From assembly GCF_027270735.1 (NCBI RefSeq), contig NZ_JAPWIJ010000009.1:1-64000 (forward strand): a stretch of 64,000 bases of DNA, in the 5' to 3' direction. Numbering within the stretch: the first letter of the stretch is position 1; every line of letters begins with the position of its first letter. The stretch comes from Rhodococcus ruber (GTDB taxonomy: Bacteria > Actinomycetota > Actinomycetes > Mycobacteriales > Mycobacteriaceae). The notes under the pieces are model-generated. The model worked only from the letters and a program-made list of their open reading frames with translations, did no database searches and was not told where the DNA came from. Below are positions 17,368 through 25,613 of the stretch, in pieces. Both the position numbers and the translations under genes were made by a program.

Positions 17368-17384
17368 GGTGCGCTCAGCGGAAC
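17368..17384 (-). promoter_or_regulatory. Predicted IclR operator, site 4
   Basis: Read on the minus strand this is GTTCCGCTGAGCGCACC, 15 of 17 matches to site 3. It is 60 bases before the ATG of the solute-binding protein gene. Confidence 0.5.
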
Positions 17385-17443
17385 GGTAGGTTCCGCCCAG
17401 TGGTTCGACTCGGCGCCGATGGGCGCGGAAGGCAGACTCAACA

Positions 17444-18664
17444 ATGAAGAAGCTCGTAGGTGTGCTGACAGCCGTTGCAGTCGTGGGTGCAGCAGCGTGT
17501 GGTTCCTCCACCGGCTCGGACGACTCCGGCCCCATCAAGATCGGATCGGTTCATCCCACCACCGGAGCTCTGGCAGGTGTGGGCGGATTGATGAACGACG
17601 GTGCTGCTCTTGCGGTGGCCGATATCAATGCAGCAGGCGGCATTTCGTCCTTGGACGGTCGGCAGTTGGAGTTGGTGTCGGGTGACAGCCAGGGCAAAGC
17701 AGAGGTCGGCCAGAGCGAGGCACAGAGACTGATCGACGATGGCGCGGTGTCGCTCATCGGCACGTACCAGAGTGACGTCACGCAGAACGTCGCTTCGGTC
17801 GCCGAGCGATCTCGGGTGCCGCTCGTGATAGACGTGGCCGTCGACGACAAGATCCTCGACCAGGGGTACCAGTACTCGTTCCGTATGCAGCCGAACGCCT
17901 CCAGCATGGGAACCGACGGTGCCAAGGCGCTGGCCGCCATCGAGGAGCAGACCGGTCAGGCCATCGACCGAGTCTCCTACCTGCACATCGAGGGATCCTT
18001 CGGCGACAGCGTCTTCAACGCATTCGAGGCCGAGGCTGCGAACCAGGGAATCTCGTCGGTGCAGGAAATCACCTATCCCGCAACGAATTTCTCCGACGCC
18101 ACCACACAGGTCCGTGAGGCGGCGGTGTCCAACCCCGACGTCATCGTCGCCACCGGCTACTACCCGGACGGGCTGTTGATCGCCCGTGCGGTCGAACAGC
18201 TGAATTTGAACGTCAAGGGTGTTTACGGAATTGCCAACGGCGCGTTCGACGACAGCTCCTTCCCCAGCGATGCAGGCGCGGCCGGCGACGGCGTGTTGAG
18301 CGCCAACTACCACTACGACGCCACCAGTGACCGCGTCACCGACATTCGTTCGCGCTTCGAGGCCCAGTACGGACGCCCGATGGAGACCGCAGCGATGCTG
18401 TCCTACCAGGCGGTCGAGGTCATTGCGGCAGGTCTGAACGACGGCGCCTCCAGTGACCCGGAAGATCTGCGCGAGGCCATTTCCGGCGTCTCGATCGCAG
18501 ACCCTCTCCTTGCCTTCAGCGGACCGATCGAGTTCGACGAGACCGGGCAGAACAAGAACGCGACCGTCATCGTCATGCAGGTGCGCGACGGTGCAGTCGC
18601 TCAGGTCTTCCCCGAGGAGTTCGCAACGGACGCACTCGAGTTCCCCGTGGGAGCCGGCCAGTGA
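17444..18664 (+). CDS. Liv-type ABC transporter substrate-binding lipoprotein
   Basis: A 406-aa periplasmic-binding protein of the branched-chain amino acid type (Peripla_BP_6). A lipoprotein signal peptide ends at Cys19 ('GAAACGSS'). The mature protein opens with 'IKIGSVHPTTGALA' and has the two-lobed layout of the family. It captures the substrate outside the membrane for the permeases and ATPases encoded directly downstream. Such proteins also serve aromatic acids, amides and urea, so the substrate need not be an amino acid. It is the first gene of a nine-gene unit with 4-base overlaps and is divergent from the IclR gene. Confidence 0.9.
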   Translation: MKKLVGVLTAVAVVGAAACGSSTGSDDSGPIKIGSVHPTTGALAGVGGLMNDGAALAVADINAAGGISSLDGRQLELVSGDSQGKAEVGQSEAQRLIDDGAVSLIGTYQSDVTQNVASVAERSRVPLVIDVAVDDKILDQGYQYSFRMQPNASSMGTDGAKALAAIEEQTGQAIDRVSYLHIEGSFGDSVFNAFEAEAANQGISSVQEITYPATNFSDATTQVREAAVSNPDVIVATGYYPDGLLIARAVEQLNLNVKGVYGIANGAFDDSSFPSDAGAAGDGVLSANYHYDATSDRVTDIRSRFEAQYGRPMETAAMLSYQAVEVIAAGLNDGASSDPEDLREAISGVSIADPLLAFSGPIEFDETGQNKNATVIVMQVRDGAVAQVFPEEFATDALEFPVGAGQ

Positions 18665-19650
18665 CGGCCGCTACCTCGACTGCGGAGAAGACGGGAAAGA
18701 AGAGTCTCTCCGGGCTGAACCCCGGCATCCCGGTCGCAGCAGCGATCGTCGTCATCATGGCGGTGATCTATCTCGTCGGCGGAAAAGATCAGGGCCTTGT
18801 CACACAGTCGGTGGTCTCCGGACTTCTCCTCGGTGGTGTGTACGCACTGATCTCCGTCGGGCTGACGCTCATCTTCGGCGTTCTCGGTATCGTGAACTTC
18901 GCCCAGGGTGCGATGCTGACGATGGCGATGTACATCGTGTATGCGCTGTCCACCGCCGGGTTGCCGGTCTACGTCGCAACGCTGCTGGCCGTTCCGGTGA
19001 TGTTCCTGTTCGGCATGGTCGTCCAGGCAACGCTGCTGACGAAGCTGACCATCAGTGGCAGCCACGACGGCCCGCTACTGGTCACCCTCGGCCTGTCGCT
19101 GCTGATCATCAACGTGCTGCTGATGATCTTCGGCGGGCGACCTCAATCGGCACAGGCTCCGATCGACGGTTCTCTCGACGTACTCGGTGCCGTCGCCTCG
19201 TGGCCGCGAGTCATCGCGTTCATCGGGGCCGCTCTGGTCGCCGTCGCGCTCACCGCGGTACTGAAACGGACGCCGCTCGGATTGTCCATCCGTGCGGTGG
19301 CGTCGAACTCCGAGGGAGCCAAGCTCGTCGGCGTCGACATCGGTCGGGTCTACGCGCTCACCTTCGGTATCGGTGCTGCCTGCGTCGCAGTCGCCGGCGG
19401 CTTGATGACGCCGTTCACCAGCCTGACGCCGTCGGTCGGAGAACAGTTCACCATCCTGGCCTTCGTCATCGTCGTCCTGGGCGGACTCGGAAGCGTCGTG
19501 GGAGCCATGGTCGGCGGCCTCGTCATCGGCCTCGTGCAGACCGTCGGCGCGCTGTATCTGCCTGGAACAGGCTCGCTGATCCTGGTCTTCGCGGTGTTCG
19601 TTCTCGTCCTGTTTCTCAAGCCCGAAGGATTGTACGGAGCGCGCCGATGA
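18661..19650 (+). CDS. livH: Liv-type ABC transporter permease (LivH-like)
   Basis: A 329-aa inner-membrane permease with about eight to nine hydrophobic segments. The N-terminal 'LLLGGVYALISVGLTLIFGVLGIVNFAQG' region (given here only in part) is the hallmark of LivH-type proteins, and 'VVGAMVGGLVIGLVQ' matches the C-terminal half. GTG start at 18661 overlaps the binding-protein stop (GTGA). The N-terminal ~25 residues before the first helix are a polar extension. It pairs with the LivM-like permease in the same unit; substrate as for the binding protein. Confidence 0.9.
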   Translation: MTAATSTAEKTGKKSLSGLNPGIPVAAAIVVIMAVIYLVGGKDQGLVTQSVVSGLLLGGVYALISVGLTLIFGVLGIVNFAQGAMLTMAMYIVYALSTAGLPVYVATLLAVPVMFLFGMVVQATLLTKLTISGSHDGPLLVTLGLSLLIINVLLMIFGGRPQSAQAPIDGSLDVLGAVASWPRVIAFIGAALVAVALTAVLKRTPLGLSIRAVASNSEGAKLVGVDIGRVYALTFGIGAACVAVAGGLMTPFTSLTPSVGEQFTILAFVIVVLGGLGSVVGAMVGGLVIGLVQTVGALYLPGTGSLILVFAVFVLVLFLKPEGLYGARR

Positions 19651-20690
19651 CAACGACAACAACCGCACCCACCCCGGTGCCCGACGATCCACGGTTGAAG
19701 GACACCTGGCTTCGTCGTCAACTGATCACGCTCGCAATCGGATTCGTCGTGGTAGCAGCATTGCCGCTACTGCTCGGTGAGCAGGCGCAGACCGTTGCCG
19801 TTCGTACGCTGATCTTCGCCGTGATGGCCGTGGCATGGAACATCATGAGTGGGTTCGGTGGCATGTTCAGTTTCGGCCACGCCGCCTTCTTCGGAATCGG
19901 TGCGTACACCGGTGCATATCTGTTGGTCGAGCACGGCATTTCCCCGTGGATCTCGATGGTCGTCGCGGCGATCATCTCGGCGGTGGTGGGAACCCTCATC
20001 GCGTATCTGTGCCTGCGTTACCGACTCGCCGGTTCCTACTTCGCGTTGGCGACGTTCGCCTTCGCGCAGATGTTCCTGCTGCTGGTGCAGAACCTCGAAG
20101 TCTTCAACAAGACCGAGGGATTCAATGTGCCCATCCTGCCTCGTGATTCGTGGTGGATGCTGCAGTTCGAGAAGGGCAGCCCCAACTACGTCTGGATTCC
20201 CCTCGTCATCCTGGCCCTCGCCGTTCTCGGAACCATCTTCTACACCCGCTCGCGGGCCGGGCAGTTCGTCCAAGCCACTCGCGACGACGAAACCGCCGCG
20301 GCCTCGCTCGGTATCGACACGATGAAGTATCGGCTGATCGCGGTGGCGGCGAGCTGTGCTCTGACCGCCGTCGCAGGCGTCTACTACACGCAGTACTACT
20401 TCTTCGTCGGCCCGGAACAGGCCTTCGGTTCGGCGGTCTCCGTCGAAGCGATCGTCCCGGCCGTCATCGGCGGCATCGGAACGATCTGGGGACCGGTCAT
20501 CGGTGCTGCGGTGATCGGGCCGCTGTCCGAGTTGATCAACGAGCTGCTGAGAAACCCACCCGCCTTCCTCGAATTCCTGCAGGGAACAATCGGATTGGAC
20601 GTTGCCGCGTACTCGGTGATTCTGATCGCGATCGTGATCTTCCTGCCCAAGGGAATCTTCGGCACGATCCGTGAGAGGTGGAACCGATGA
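19647..20690 (+). CDS. livM: Liv-type ABC transporter permease (LivM-like)
   Basis: A 347-aa permease with a ~40-residue cytoplasmic N-terminus and about eight to nine transmembrane helices. 'NIMSGFGGMFSFGHAAFFGIGAY' spans the LivM signature (quoted in part: SFGHAAFFG), and the cytoplasmic EAA-like loop 'TRDDETAAASLGID' near residue 215 should contact the ATPases. Start overlaps the previous stop (ATGA) and the stop overlaps the next ATG. Forms the membrane channel with the LivH-like protein. Confidence 0.9.
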   Translation: MTTTTTAPTPVPDDPRLKDTWLRRQLITLAIGFVVVAALPLLLGEQAQTVAVRTLIFAVMAVAWNIMSGFGGMFSFGHAAFFGIGAYTGAYLLVEHGISPWISMVVAAIISAVVGTLIAYLCLRYRLAGSYFALATFAFAQMFLLLVQNLEVFNKTEGFNVPILPRDSWWMLQFEKGSPNYVWIPLVILALAVLGTIFYTRSRAGQFVQATRDDETAAASLGIDTMKYRLIAVAASCALTAVAGVYYTQYYFFVGPEQAFGSAVSVEAIVPAVIGGIGTIWGPVIGAAVIGPLSELINELLRNPPAFLEFLQGTIGLDVAAYSVILIAIVIFLPKGIFGTIRERWNR

Positions 20691-21409
20691 GCCTGTTGAG
20701 CATCGAATCCCTGAGCAAGTCGTTCTCGGGTATCCATGCGGTGCGCGACGTCAGCCTCGATGTGCCCGAGCACGAATTCCTCGGGATCATCGGCCCCAAC
20801 GGGGCAGGTAAGACGACCTTGTTCTCCCTGCTGTCCGGTGAGCAGCCGCCGACCACCGGCCGAGTGATCTTCGACGGTACCGACATCACCGGTTGGCCGG
20901 CCAGCAAGATCGCACGCGCCGGACTGGTTCGTACCTTCCAACTGATGCGCCCCTTCGAGTCGATGTCGGTGTTGGAGAACGTCACCATCGCCGCGTTGTC
21001 GAAACGCAAGTCGCGTAGGGATGCTCGGCGTCACGCCCTCGACGTTCTGGACCGCGTGCAATTGTCCGATCAGGTCGGAGGCAAGGTCTCGGCCATGTCG
21101 ACGGCGGGATTGAAGAGACTCGAACTGGCTCGCGCACTGGCCATGGAGCCGCGCGTTGTGCTCCTCGACGAGGTTCTCGCCGGGCTGGTCCCAGCCGAGC
21201 GTGCACCGATGATCGAACTGCTGCGCACAGTGCACCAGGAGGGCCAGACGGTGCTGTTCGTCGAGCACATCATGGCGGCGGTGATGGCCCTGTCCGAGCG
21301 TCTGGTAGTCATGCACGAAGGCGCGGTGCTCACCTCGGGTGACCCGCGCACGGTGGTAGCCGACGAGCGTGTCGTCGAGGCATACCTCGGTGAGGAGAAA
21401 ACAGCATGA
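20687..21409 (+). CDS. livG: Liv-type ABC transporter ATPase (LivG-like)
   Basis: A 240-aa ABC ATPase. Walker A 'GPNGAGKTT' lies near residues 39-47 and Walker B 'RVVLLDEVLAGL' near 155-166. The signature region reads 'VSAMSTAGLKRLELARAL': the canonical LSxGQ serine-glycine pair is altered to 'MSTAG', a form seen in some LivG-like proteins. The H-loop is 'FVEHIM'. The ATG at 20687 has a GAGAGGTGG ribosome site. Coupled by 4-base overlaps to both neighbours. Confidence 0.9.
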   Translation: MSLLSIESLSKSFSGIHAVRDVSLDVPEHEFLGIIGPNGAGKTTLFSLLSGEQPPTTGRVIFDGTDITGWPASKIARAGLVRTFQLMRPFESMSVLENVTIAALSKRKSRRDARRHALDVLDRVQLSDQVGGKVSAMSTAGLKRLELARALAMEPRVVLLDEVLAGLVPAERAPMIELLRTVHQEGQTVLFVEHIMAAVMALSERLVVMHEGAVLTSGDPRTVVADERVVEAYLGEEKTA

Positions 21410-22110
21410 TGCTCGAAATCGACAACCTGCATGCCGGATACCGTCGTCTGGAGATCCTGCACGGGTTGAACCTCGGGGTCGATCGACACGAGATCGTCTC
21501 ACTGATCGGCGCGAACGGTGCAGGAAAGACGACAACACTGCGTGCACTGTCCGGCCTGGTGTCCACCTCCGGCGGCAAGATCCTGTTGGACGGCAACGCC
21601 ATTCACGGAATGCGGGCGGACAGGATCGTCCGAGCGGGGCTCGTGCACGTGGCACAGGACCGAGCGCTGTTCGGCAGCCTCACTGTCGCCGACAACCTCG
21701 AGATGGGCGCCTACACCCAGAAGCGCAGCGGTGTGAAGGAATCCCTGGACCAGGTCTACGCACTGTTCCCGATTCTGGCCGAACGACGAGAACAACGGGC
21801 CGACACCATGTCCGGTGGTCAGCAGCAGATGCTCGCGATCGGCCGCGCGATGATGTCGAAGCCGCGAGTGCTGACGCTCGACGAACCGTCGGTCGGGCTC
21901 GCGCCCAAGCTCGCGGCCCAGGTGCTCGATGCGATCGTTCGAATCCGTGATTCGGGTGTGACCGTGCTGATCGTCGAACAGAATGCCGCGCAGGCACTCG
22001 CGATCTCCGATCGCGCATACGTCATCGAGAGCGGGTCGATCGTGTTGACCGGCACCGGATCCGAATTGGCACACGACGAGCGGGTCAAAGCTGCCTACCT
22101 CGGTATTTAG
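21406..22110 (+). CDS. livF: Liv-type ABC transporter ATPase (LivF-like)
   Basis: A 234-aa ABC ATPase of the LivF type with Walker A 'GANGAGKTT', the family strand 'AGLVHVAQDRALFGSLTV', signature 'MSGGQQQMLAIGRA', Walker B 'RVLTLDEPSVGL' and switch His in its usual place replaced by 'LIVEQN', as is normal for LivF proteins. The first of two adjacent ATG codons overlaps the LivG stop; the second (21409) is equally possible. Completes the importer. Confidence 0.9.
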   Translation: MMLEIDNLHAGYRRLEILHGLNLGVDRHEIVSLIGANGAGKTTTLRALSGLVSTSGGKILLDGNAIHGMRADRIVRAGLVHVAQDRALFGSLTVADNLEMGAYTQKRSGVKESLDQVYALFPILAERREQRADTMSGGQQQMLAIGRAMMSKPRVLTLDEPSVGLAPKLAAQVLDAIVRIRDSGVTVLIVEQNAAQALAISDRAYVIESGSIVLTGTGSELAHDERVKAAYLGI

Positions 22111-22123
22111 GAGTTCACTTCAC

Positions 22124-22756
22124 ATGCACCTCTTGGCCTTCACCCCGATCGATGTCGACGCGGCAGAACTGCAGCGGCGGCAGGATCGGTACGACCAGCT
22201 CTCTCCCGCAGGGATCAGCGTCGAGCTGCGCAACATCGGGGCCGACGCACCCAGCGCATTGGACACCGAATTCGACATCAGACGATCCGAAGACGTGCTG
22301 GCGCTGGCCTTCCGCTCCGTGCACGAGACGGAAGCCGACGGGTTCCTGCCCGACTGCGTGCTCGATCCCTGCGCCGAGGAGTCGGATTCGTTCGCGCGGC
22401 CGCTCTACGGCCTGACCCGGCTGACGGCATCGTTCTATGCCTCCCAAGGACACCGGATCGGCGCGCTGGCGAGGAACGACGCCATCGCCGCGGAAATGGA
22501 CCGCCGACTCGGGTTCTACCGGATCGTCGCCGAGGCCACCGAGGTACTCGGGCTCGGTGTGCACGATATTGCCGACACCGCAGCCTGGGGGAGAGCAGTC
22601 TCGGGACACGCGAGCAAGCTCCGGTGCACCATCGCCATCAATGCCTGCTCCGCAGTCGATCTCGTCGATCCACTCTCGTCCCCGCAGGTGGTCGACCCGA
22701 CCGCCACTGCGCTGAGGCTACTCGGTCTGCGTTCGGAATTGCAGGTCCCCGCATGA
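22124..22756 (+). CDS. Asp/Glu/hydantoin racemase superfamily protein
   Basis: A 210-aa protein with the two-cysteine layout of the Asp/Glu racemase superfamily: C78 in 'DCVLDPC' (followed by D81) and C175 in 'NACSAVDL', expected to act as the acid-base pair on opposite faces of the substrate. The 'CxxDP' and the second Cys in a 'xACxxxDL' turn fit hydantoin racemase best; maleate isomerase and arylmalonate decarboxylase are related alternatives. It begins 13 bases after the LivF stop with an AGGAG ribosome site and overlaps the next gene by four bases. A hydantoinase-like enzyme two genes downstream supports a racemase for a cyclic amide. Confidence 0.75.
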   Translation: MHLLAFTPIDVDAAELQRRQDRYDQLSPAGISVELRNIGADAPSALDTEFDIRRSEDVLALAFRSVHETEADGFLPDCVLDPCAEESDSFARPLYGLTRLTASFYASQGHRIGALARNDAIAAEMDRRLGFYRIVAEATEVLGLGVHDIADTAAWGRAVSGHASKLRCTIAINACSAVDLVDPLSSPQVVDPTATALRLLGLRSELQVPA

Positions 22757-24126
22757 GCGAGGACGGCCCCGACCTGGTGGTGGCCGGCGCGGGCGGCGGC
22801 CTCGTCGCGGCTCTCCGTGCGGCCGAGCTCGGGCTCGACGTGCTGGTCGTCGAGGCCAGTGCGCACTTCAAGCGGGGCAACAACACTGCGATGTCCACGG
22901 CCATGATCCCCGGTGCCGGTTCACGGTGGCAGCGTGCGGCCGGAATCGACGATTCCCCGCAGCAGTTCTTGGACGACGTGTTGCGCAAGACCAAAGGCAG
23001 TGCCGATCTGCGGCTGGCGTCCACCCTCGCCGATGTCAGTGCCCCGCTGGTGGAATGGCTCGCAGATCACGTGCAACTACCGCTCACGCTCGTCACCGAT
23101 TTCGCGTATCCGGGCCATTCACAATTGCGTTGTCACACTGTCGAAGGCCGGCACGGCAGTGGGATGCTCGAGCACCTCGCGCGAGCGGTCGCCGACGAGC
23201 CGCGCATCGACATGCTGACACCCGCGCGACTGACCGACGTGTCCGTCGATTCCGACGGGGCCGTCGACGGAGTGACGATCACGATGCCCGACGGCAGCGT
23301 CGATGTCGTTCCTACTCGTGCAGTCCTGTTGGCCACCAACGGCTACGGTGCCAACGCGGAGATGGTGGGGGAGCACGTGCCGGAGATTTCCGCTGCCCGC
23401 TATCACGGCAGTGAGTACTCCACCGGTGACGCGCTCACCATCGGGCGTCGCCTCGGTGCCGATTCGGCGTACCTCGACGCGTACCAGGGCCACGCGGCAC
23501 TGTCGAAGCAGGCGACGACGCTCGTCGGGTGGGCAACGGTGATGCACGGCGGCATTGTGCTCGACGGAACCGGCAGGAGGTTCGGCGACGAGACGACCGG
23601 ATACTCCGAGTATGCCGCCACTCTCGCCGCCAGGCCCGGTTCCGAGGGTTGGGTTGTCATCGACCGCGAGATCTACGACAAGTGCTTGTCGTTCAAAGAC
23701 TTTCAGCAGACCGTCGACTCGGGTGCCGCAGTGTGGGCCGACGATGCGGAGGGTCTTGCGGCCGCAACAGGGCTCCCACCTGCGGCAGTGGCGGAGGAAC
23801 TCATCGCTGTGGAAAGGTATGCCTCAGGCGAGGCACCGGACCCGTTCGGCCGCAGCTCTTTCGAGCACACACTCACCGGGCCGTATGCCGCCATCAAGAT
23901 CGTGCCCGCGTTGTTCCATACGCAGGGCGGCCTCGTCGTCGACGAGAACGCACGTGTTCTTCGCACCGACGGTTCCGCCATCACCGGTCTGTTCGCCTCG
24001 GGCGGTGCCGCGATGGGAATCTCCGGCCACGGTGCTGCCGGGTATCTCGCGGGGAACGGACTGCTCCCGGCACTCGGACTGGCGTACCTCGCGGCAAGCT
24101 CACTCCGAACAACTGAACTCTTGTGA
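22753..24126 (+). CDS. FAD-dependent dehydrogenase, fumarate reductase/ketosteroid dehydrogenase-like
   Basis: A 457-aa flavoprotein of the FAD_binding_2 family. The N-terminal dinucleotide motif is 'VVAGAGGGLVAALRAAE' followed by an acidic residue ('VVEAS'), and a second FAD segment ('GLFASGGAAMGISGHGAAGY') lies near residue 415. This family introduces or reduces C=C bonds next to carbonyls or carboxylates (fumarate, tricarballylate, 3-ketosteroids). No heme or membrane segment is present. Start overlaps the racemase stop. In the locus it would desaturate the carbon chain of the substrate before or after ring opening; the exact step is inferred. Confidence 0.83.
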   Translation: MSEDGPDLVVAGAGGGLVAALRAAELGLDVLVVEASAHFKRGNNTAMSTAMIPGAGSRWQRAAGIDDSPQQFLDDVLRKTKGSADLRLASTLADVSAPLVEWLADHVQLPLTLVTDFAYPGHSQLRCHTVEGRHGSGMLEHLARAVADEPRIDMLTPARLTDVSVDSDGAVDGVTITMPDGSVDVVPTRAVLLATNGYGANAEMVGEHVPEISAARYHGSEYSTGDALTIGRRLGADSAYLDAYQGHAALSKQATTLVGWATVMHGGIVLDGTGRRFGDETTGYSEYAATLAARPGSEGWVVIDREIYDKCLSFKDFQQTVDSGAAVWADDAEGLAAATGLPPAAVAEELIAVERYASGEAPDPFGRSSFEHTLTGPYAAIKIVPALFHTQGGLVVDENARVLRTDGSAITGLFASGGAAMGISGHGAAGYLAGNGLLPALGLAYLAASSLRTTELL

Positions 24127-24146
24127 AAAAATTCGAAAGGACCATC

Positions 24147-25613
24147 ATGTCAACGCTGTTGATCACCAATGCGCGCGTAGTTCGGCCAGGATCCGACGCA
24201 CCCGACGAGGGTGAGTTTCTGGATCTGCTGATCGAAGACGGCAAGTTCACCCGTATCGAGGCGAACATCGATGCAGGATCCGCGGAGACCGTCATCGACG
24301 CTGCCGGCAAGGTCGCATTCCCCGGTGTGGTCGACGCACACCAGCATTGGGGCATCTACAATTCGCTCGGCGACGATGCCGAGACCGAGTCGCGGGCGTG
24401 TGTCCAGGGCGGCGTGACCACCTCACTGTCGTACATGCGGACCGGCCAGTACTACATGAACACCGGTGGTTCCTACGCCGACGTGTTCCCGAAGGTTCTC
24501 GACGCCACCGAGGGACGCCCGTACGTGGACTACGCGTACCACCTCGCGCCGATGTCCAAAGAACACATCGACGAAATCCCCTCGCTGATTGCCGATCACG
24601 GCGTTACCTCGTTCAAGATCTTCATGTTCTACGGCAGCCACGGGCTCCACGGGCGGTCGACCGATCAGAGCGAATTCCTGATGACCCCGGAGGGCGAGCG
24701 CTACGACCTGGCGCACTTCGAGTTCGTGATGCGCGGCATCCAGGCTGCCCGAGAGCAGATGGGCGACAAAGCCGATCACATCTCGCTGTCGCTGCACTGC
24801 GAGACCGCCGAGATCATGAGCGCGTACACGAAGATCGTCGAAGAGGAAGGCACCCTCGAGGGCCTGGCTGCATACAGTGCGTCGCGGCCGCCGCACTCCG
24901 AGGGCCTCGCCGTCACCATCGCGTCGTTCCTCGCGGACGAGACGCAGCTGCCGAACATCAACCTGCTGCACCTGTCCTCGCGCAAGGCGCTGACTGCGGC
25001 GATGCGGATGGCAAAGGCGTTCCCGCACGTCAATTTCCGCCGTGAGGTCACCATCGGGCACCTGTTGGCCGATATCGACACCGCATACGGCCTCGGCGGC
25101 AAGGTCAACCCGCCGCTGCGTCCGCGTGACGACGTCGAAGCGCTGTGGGAGCACCTACTCGCAGGTGACATCGATTGGGTCGTCAGCGATCACGCGTGCT
25201 GCAAGGACGAGAAGAAGTTCGCCGAGGACCGCGGCGACATCTTCGCCGCCAAGTCCGGCTTCGGGGGTGCCGAGTACCTGCTCCCGGGACTGGTCAGCGA
25301 AGGACGCAAGCGCGGCCTGAGCTGGCGGCGTATCGCCGAGCTCACCTCGCTCAACCCGGCCCGGCGCTACGGCCTACCGGGTAAGGGAGACATCGCCGTC
25401 GGGATGGACGCAGACATCGCCCTGATCGACCCGGACCACACCTGGACCGTCCGTCCGGAGGATTCCGAGTCGGCGCAGGAGTACACACCGTTCGAGGGAT
25501 TCGAGCTCGGTGCCAAGGTGACCGATACGTTCGTCCGTGGTCAGCGGGTACTCGCCGACGGTGCCGTCGCCGGCGCTCCCGCCGGCCGCTACCTGCACCG
25601 CCCGTACCTGTGA
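24147..25613 (+). CDS. Dihydropyrimidinase/hydantoinase-like amidohydrolase
   Basis: A 488-aa enzyme of the cyclic amidohydrolase family (dihydropyrimidinase, hydantoinase, allantoinase). All binuclear metal ligands can be placed: H65-x-H67 ('DAHQHWG'), carbamylated K157 ('TSFKIFMFYG'), H217 ('LHCETAE'), H275 ('LLHLSS') and catalytic D348 ('VSDHACC'). It should therefore hydrolyse a cyclic amide or imide ring in the cytoplasm. The ATG at 24147 has a GAAAGGA ribosome site at six bases. Its stop overlaps the GTG of the CoA-transferase gene. The racemase upstream fits a hydantoin-like substrate; a five-membered imide or lactam is also possible. Confidence 0.87.
   Translation: MSTLLITNARVVRPGSDAPDEGEFLDLLIEDGKFTRIEANIDAGSAETVIDAAGKVAFPGVVDAHQHWGIYNSLGDDAETESRACVQGGVTTSLSYMRTGQYYMNTGGSYADVFPKVLDATEGRPYVDYAYHLAPMSKEHIDEIPSLIADHGVTSFKIFMFYGSHGLHGRSTDQSEFLMTPEGERYDLAHFEFVMRGIQAAREQMGDKADHISLSLHCETAEIMSAYTKIVEEEGTLEGLAAYSASRPPHSEGLAVTIASFLADETQLPNINLLHLSSRKALTAAMRMAKAFPHVNFRREVTIGHLLADIDTAYGLGGKVNPPLRPRDDVEALWEHLLAGDIDWVVSDHACCKDEKKFAEDRGDIFAAKSGFGGAEYLLPGLVSEGRKRGLSWRRIAELTSLNPARRYGLPGKGDIAVGMDADIALIDPDHTWTVRPEDSESAQEYTPFEGFELGAKVTDTFVRGQRVLADGAVAGAPAGRYLHRPYL

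Noticed and set aside
18453..19646. Upstream extension of the LivM frame
   Set aside because: It overlaps the binding protein and LivH coding regions out of frame; the ATGA overlap at 19647 is the real start.
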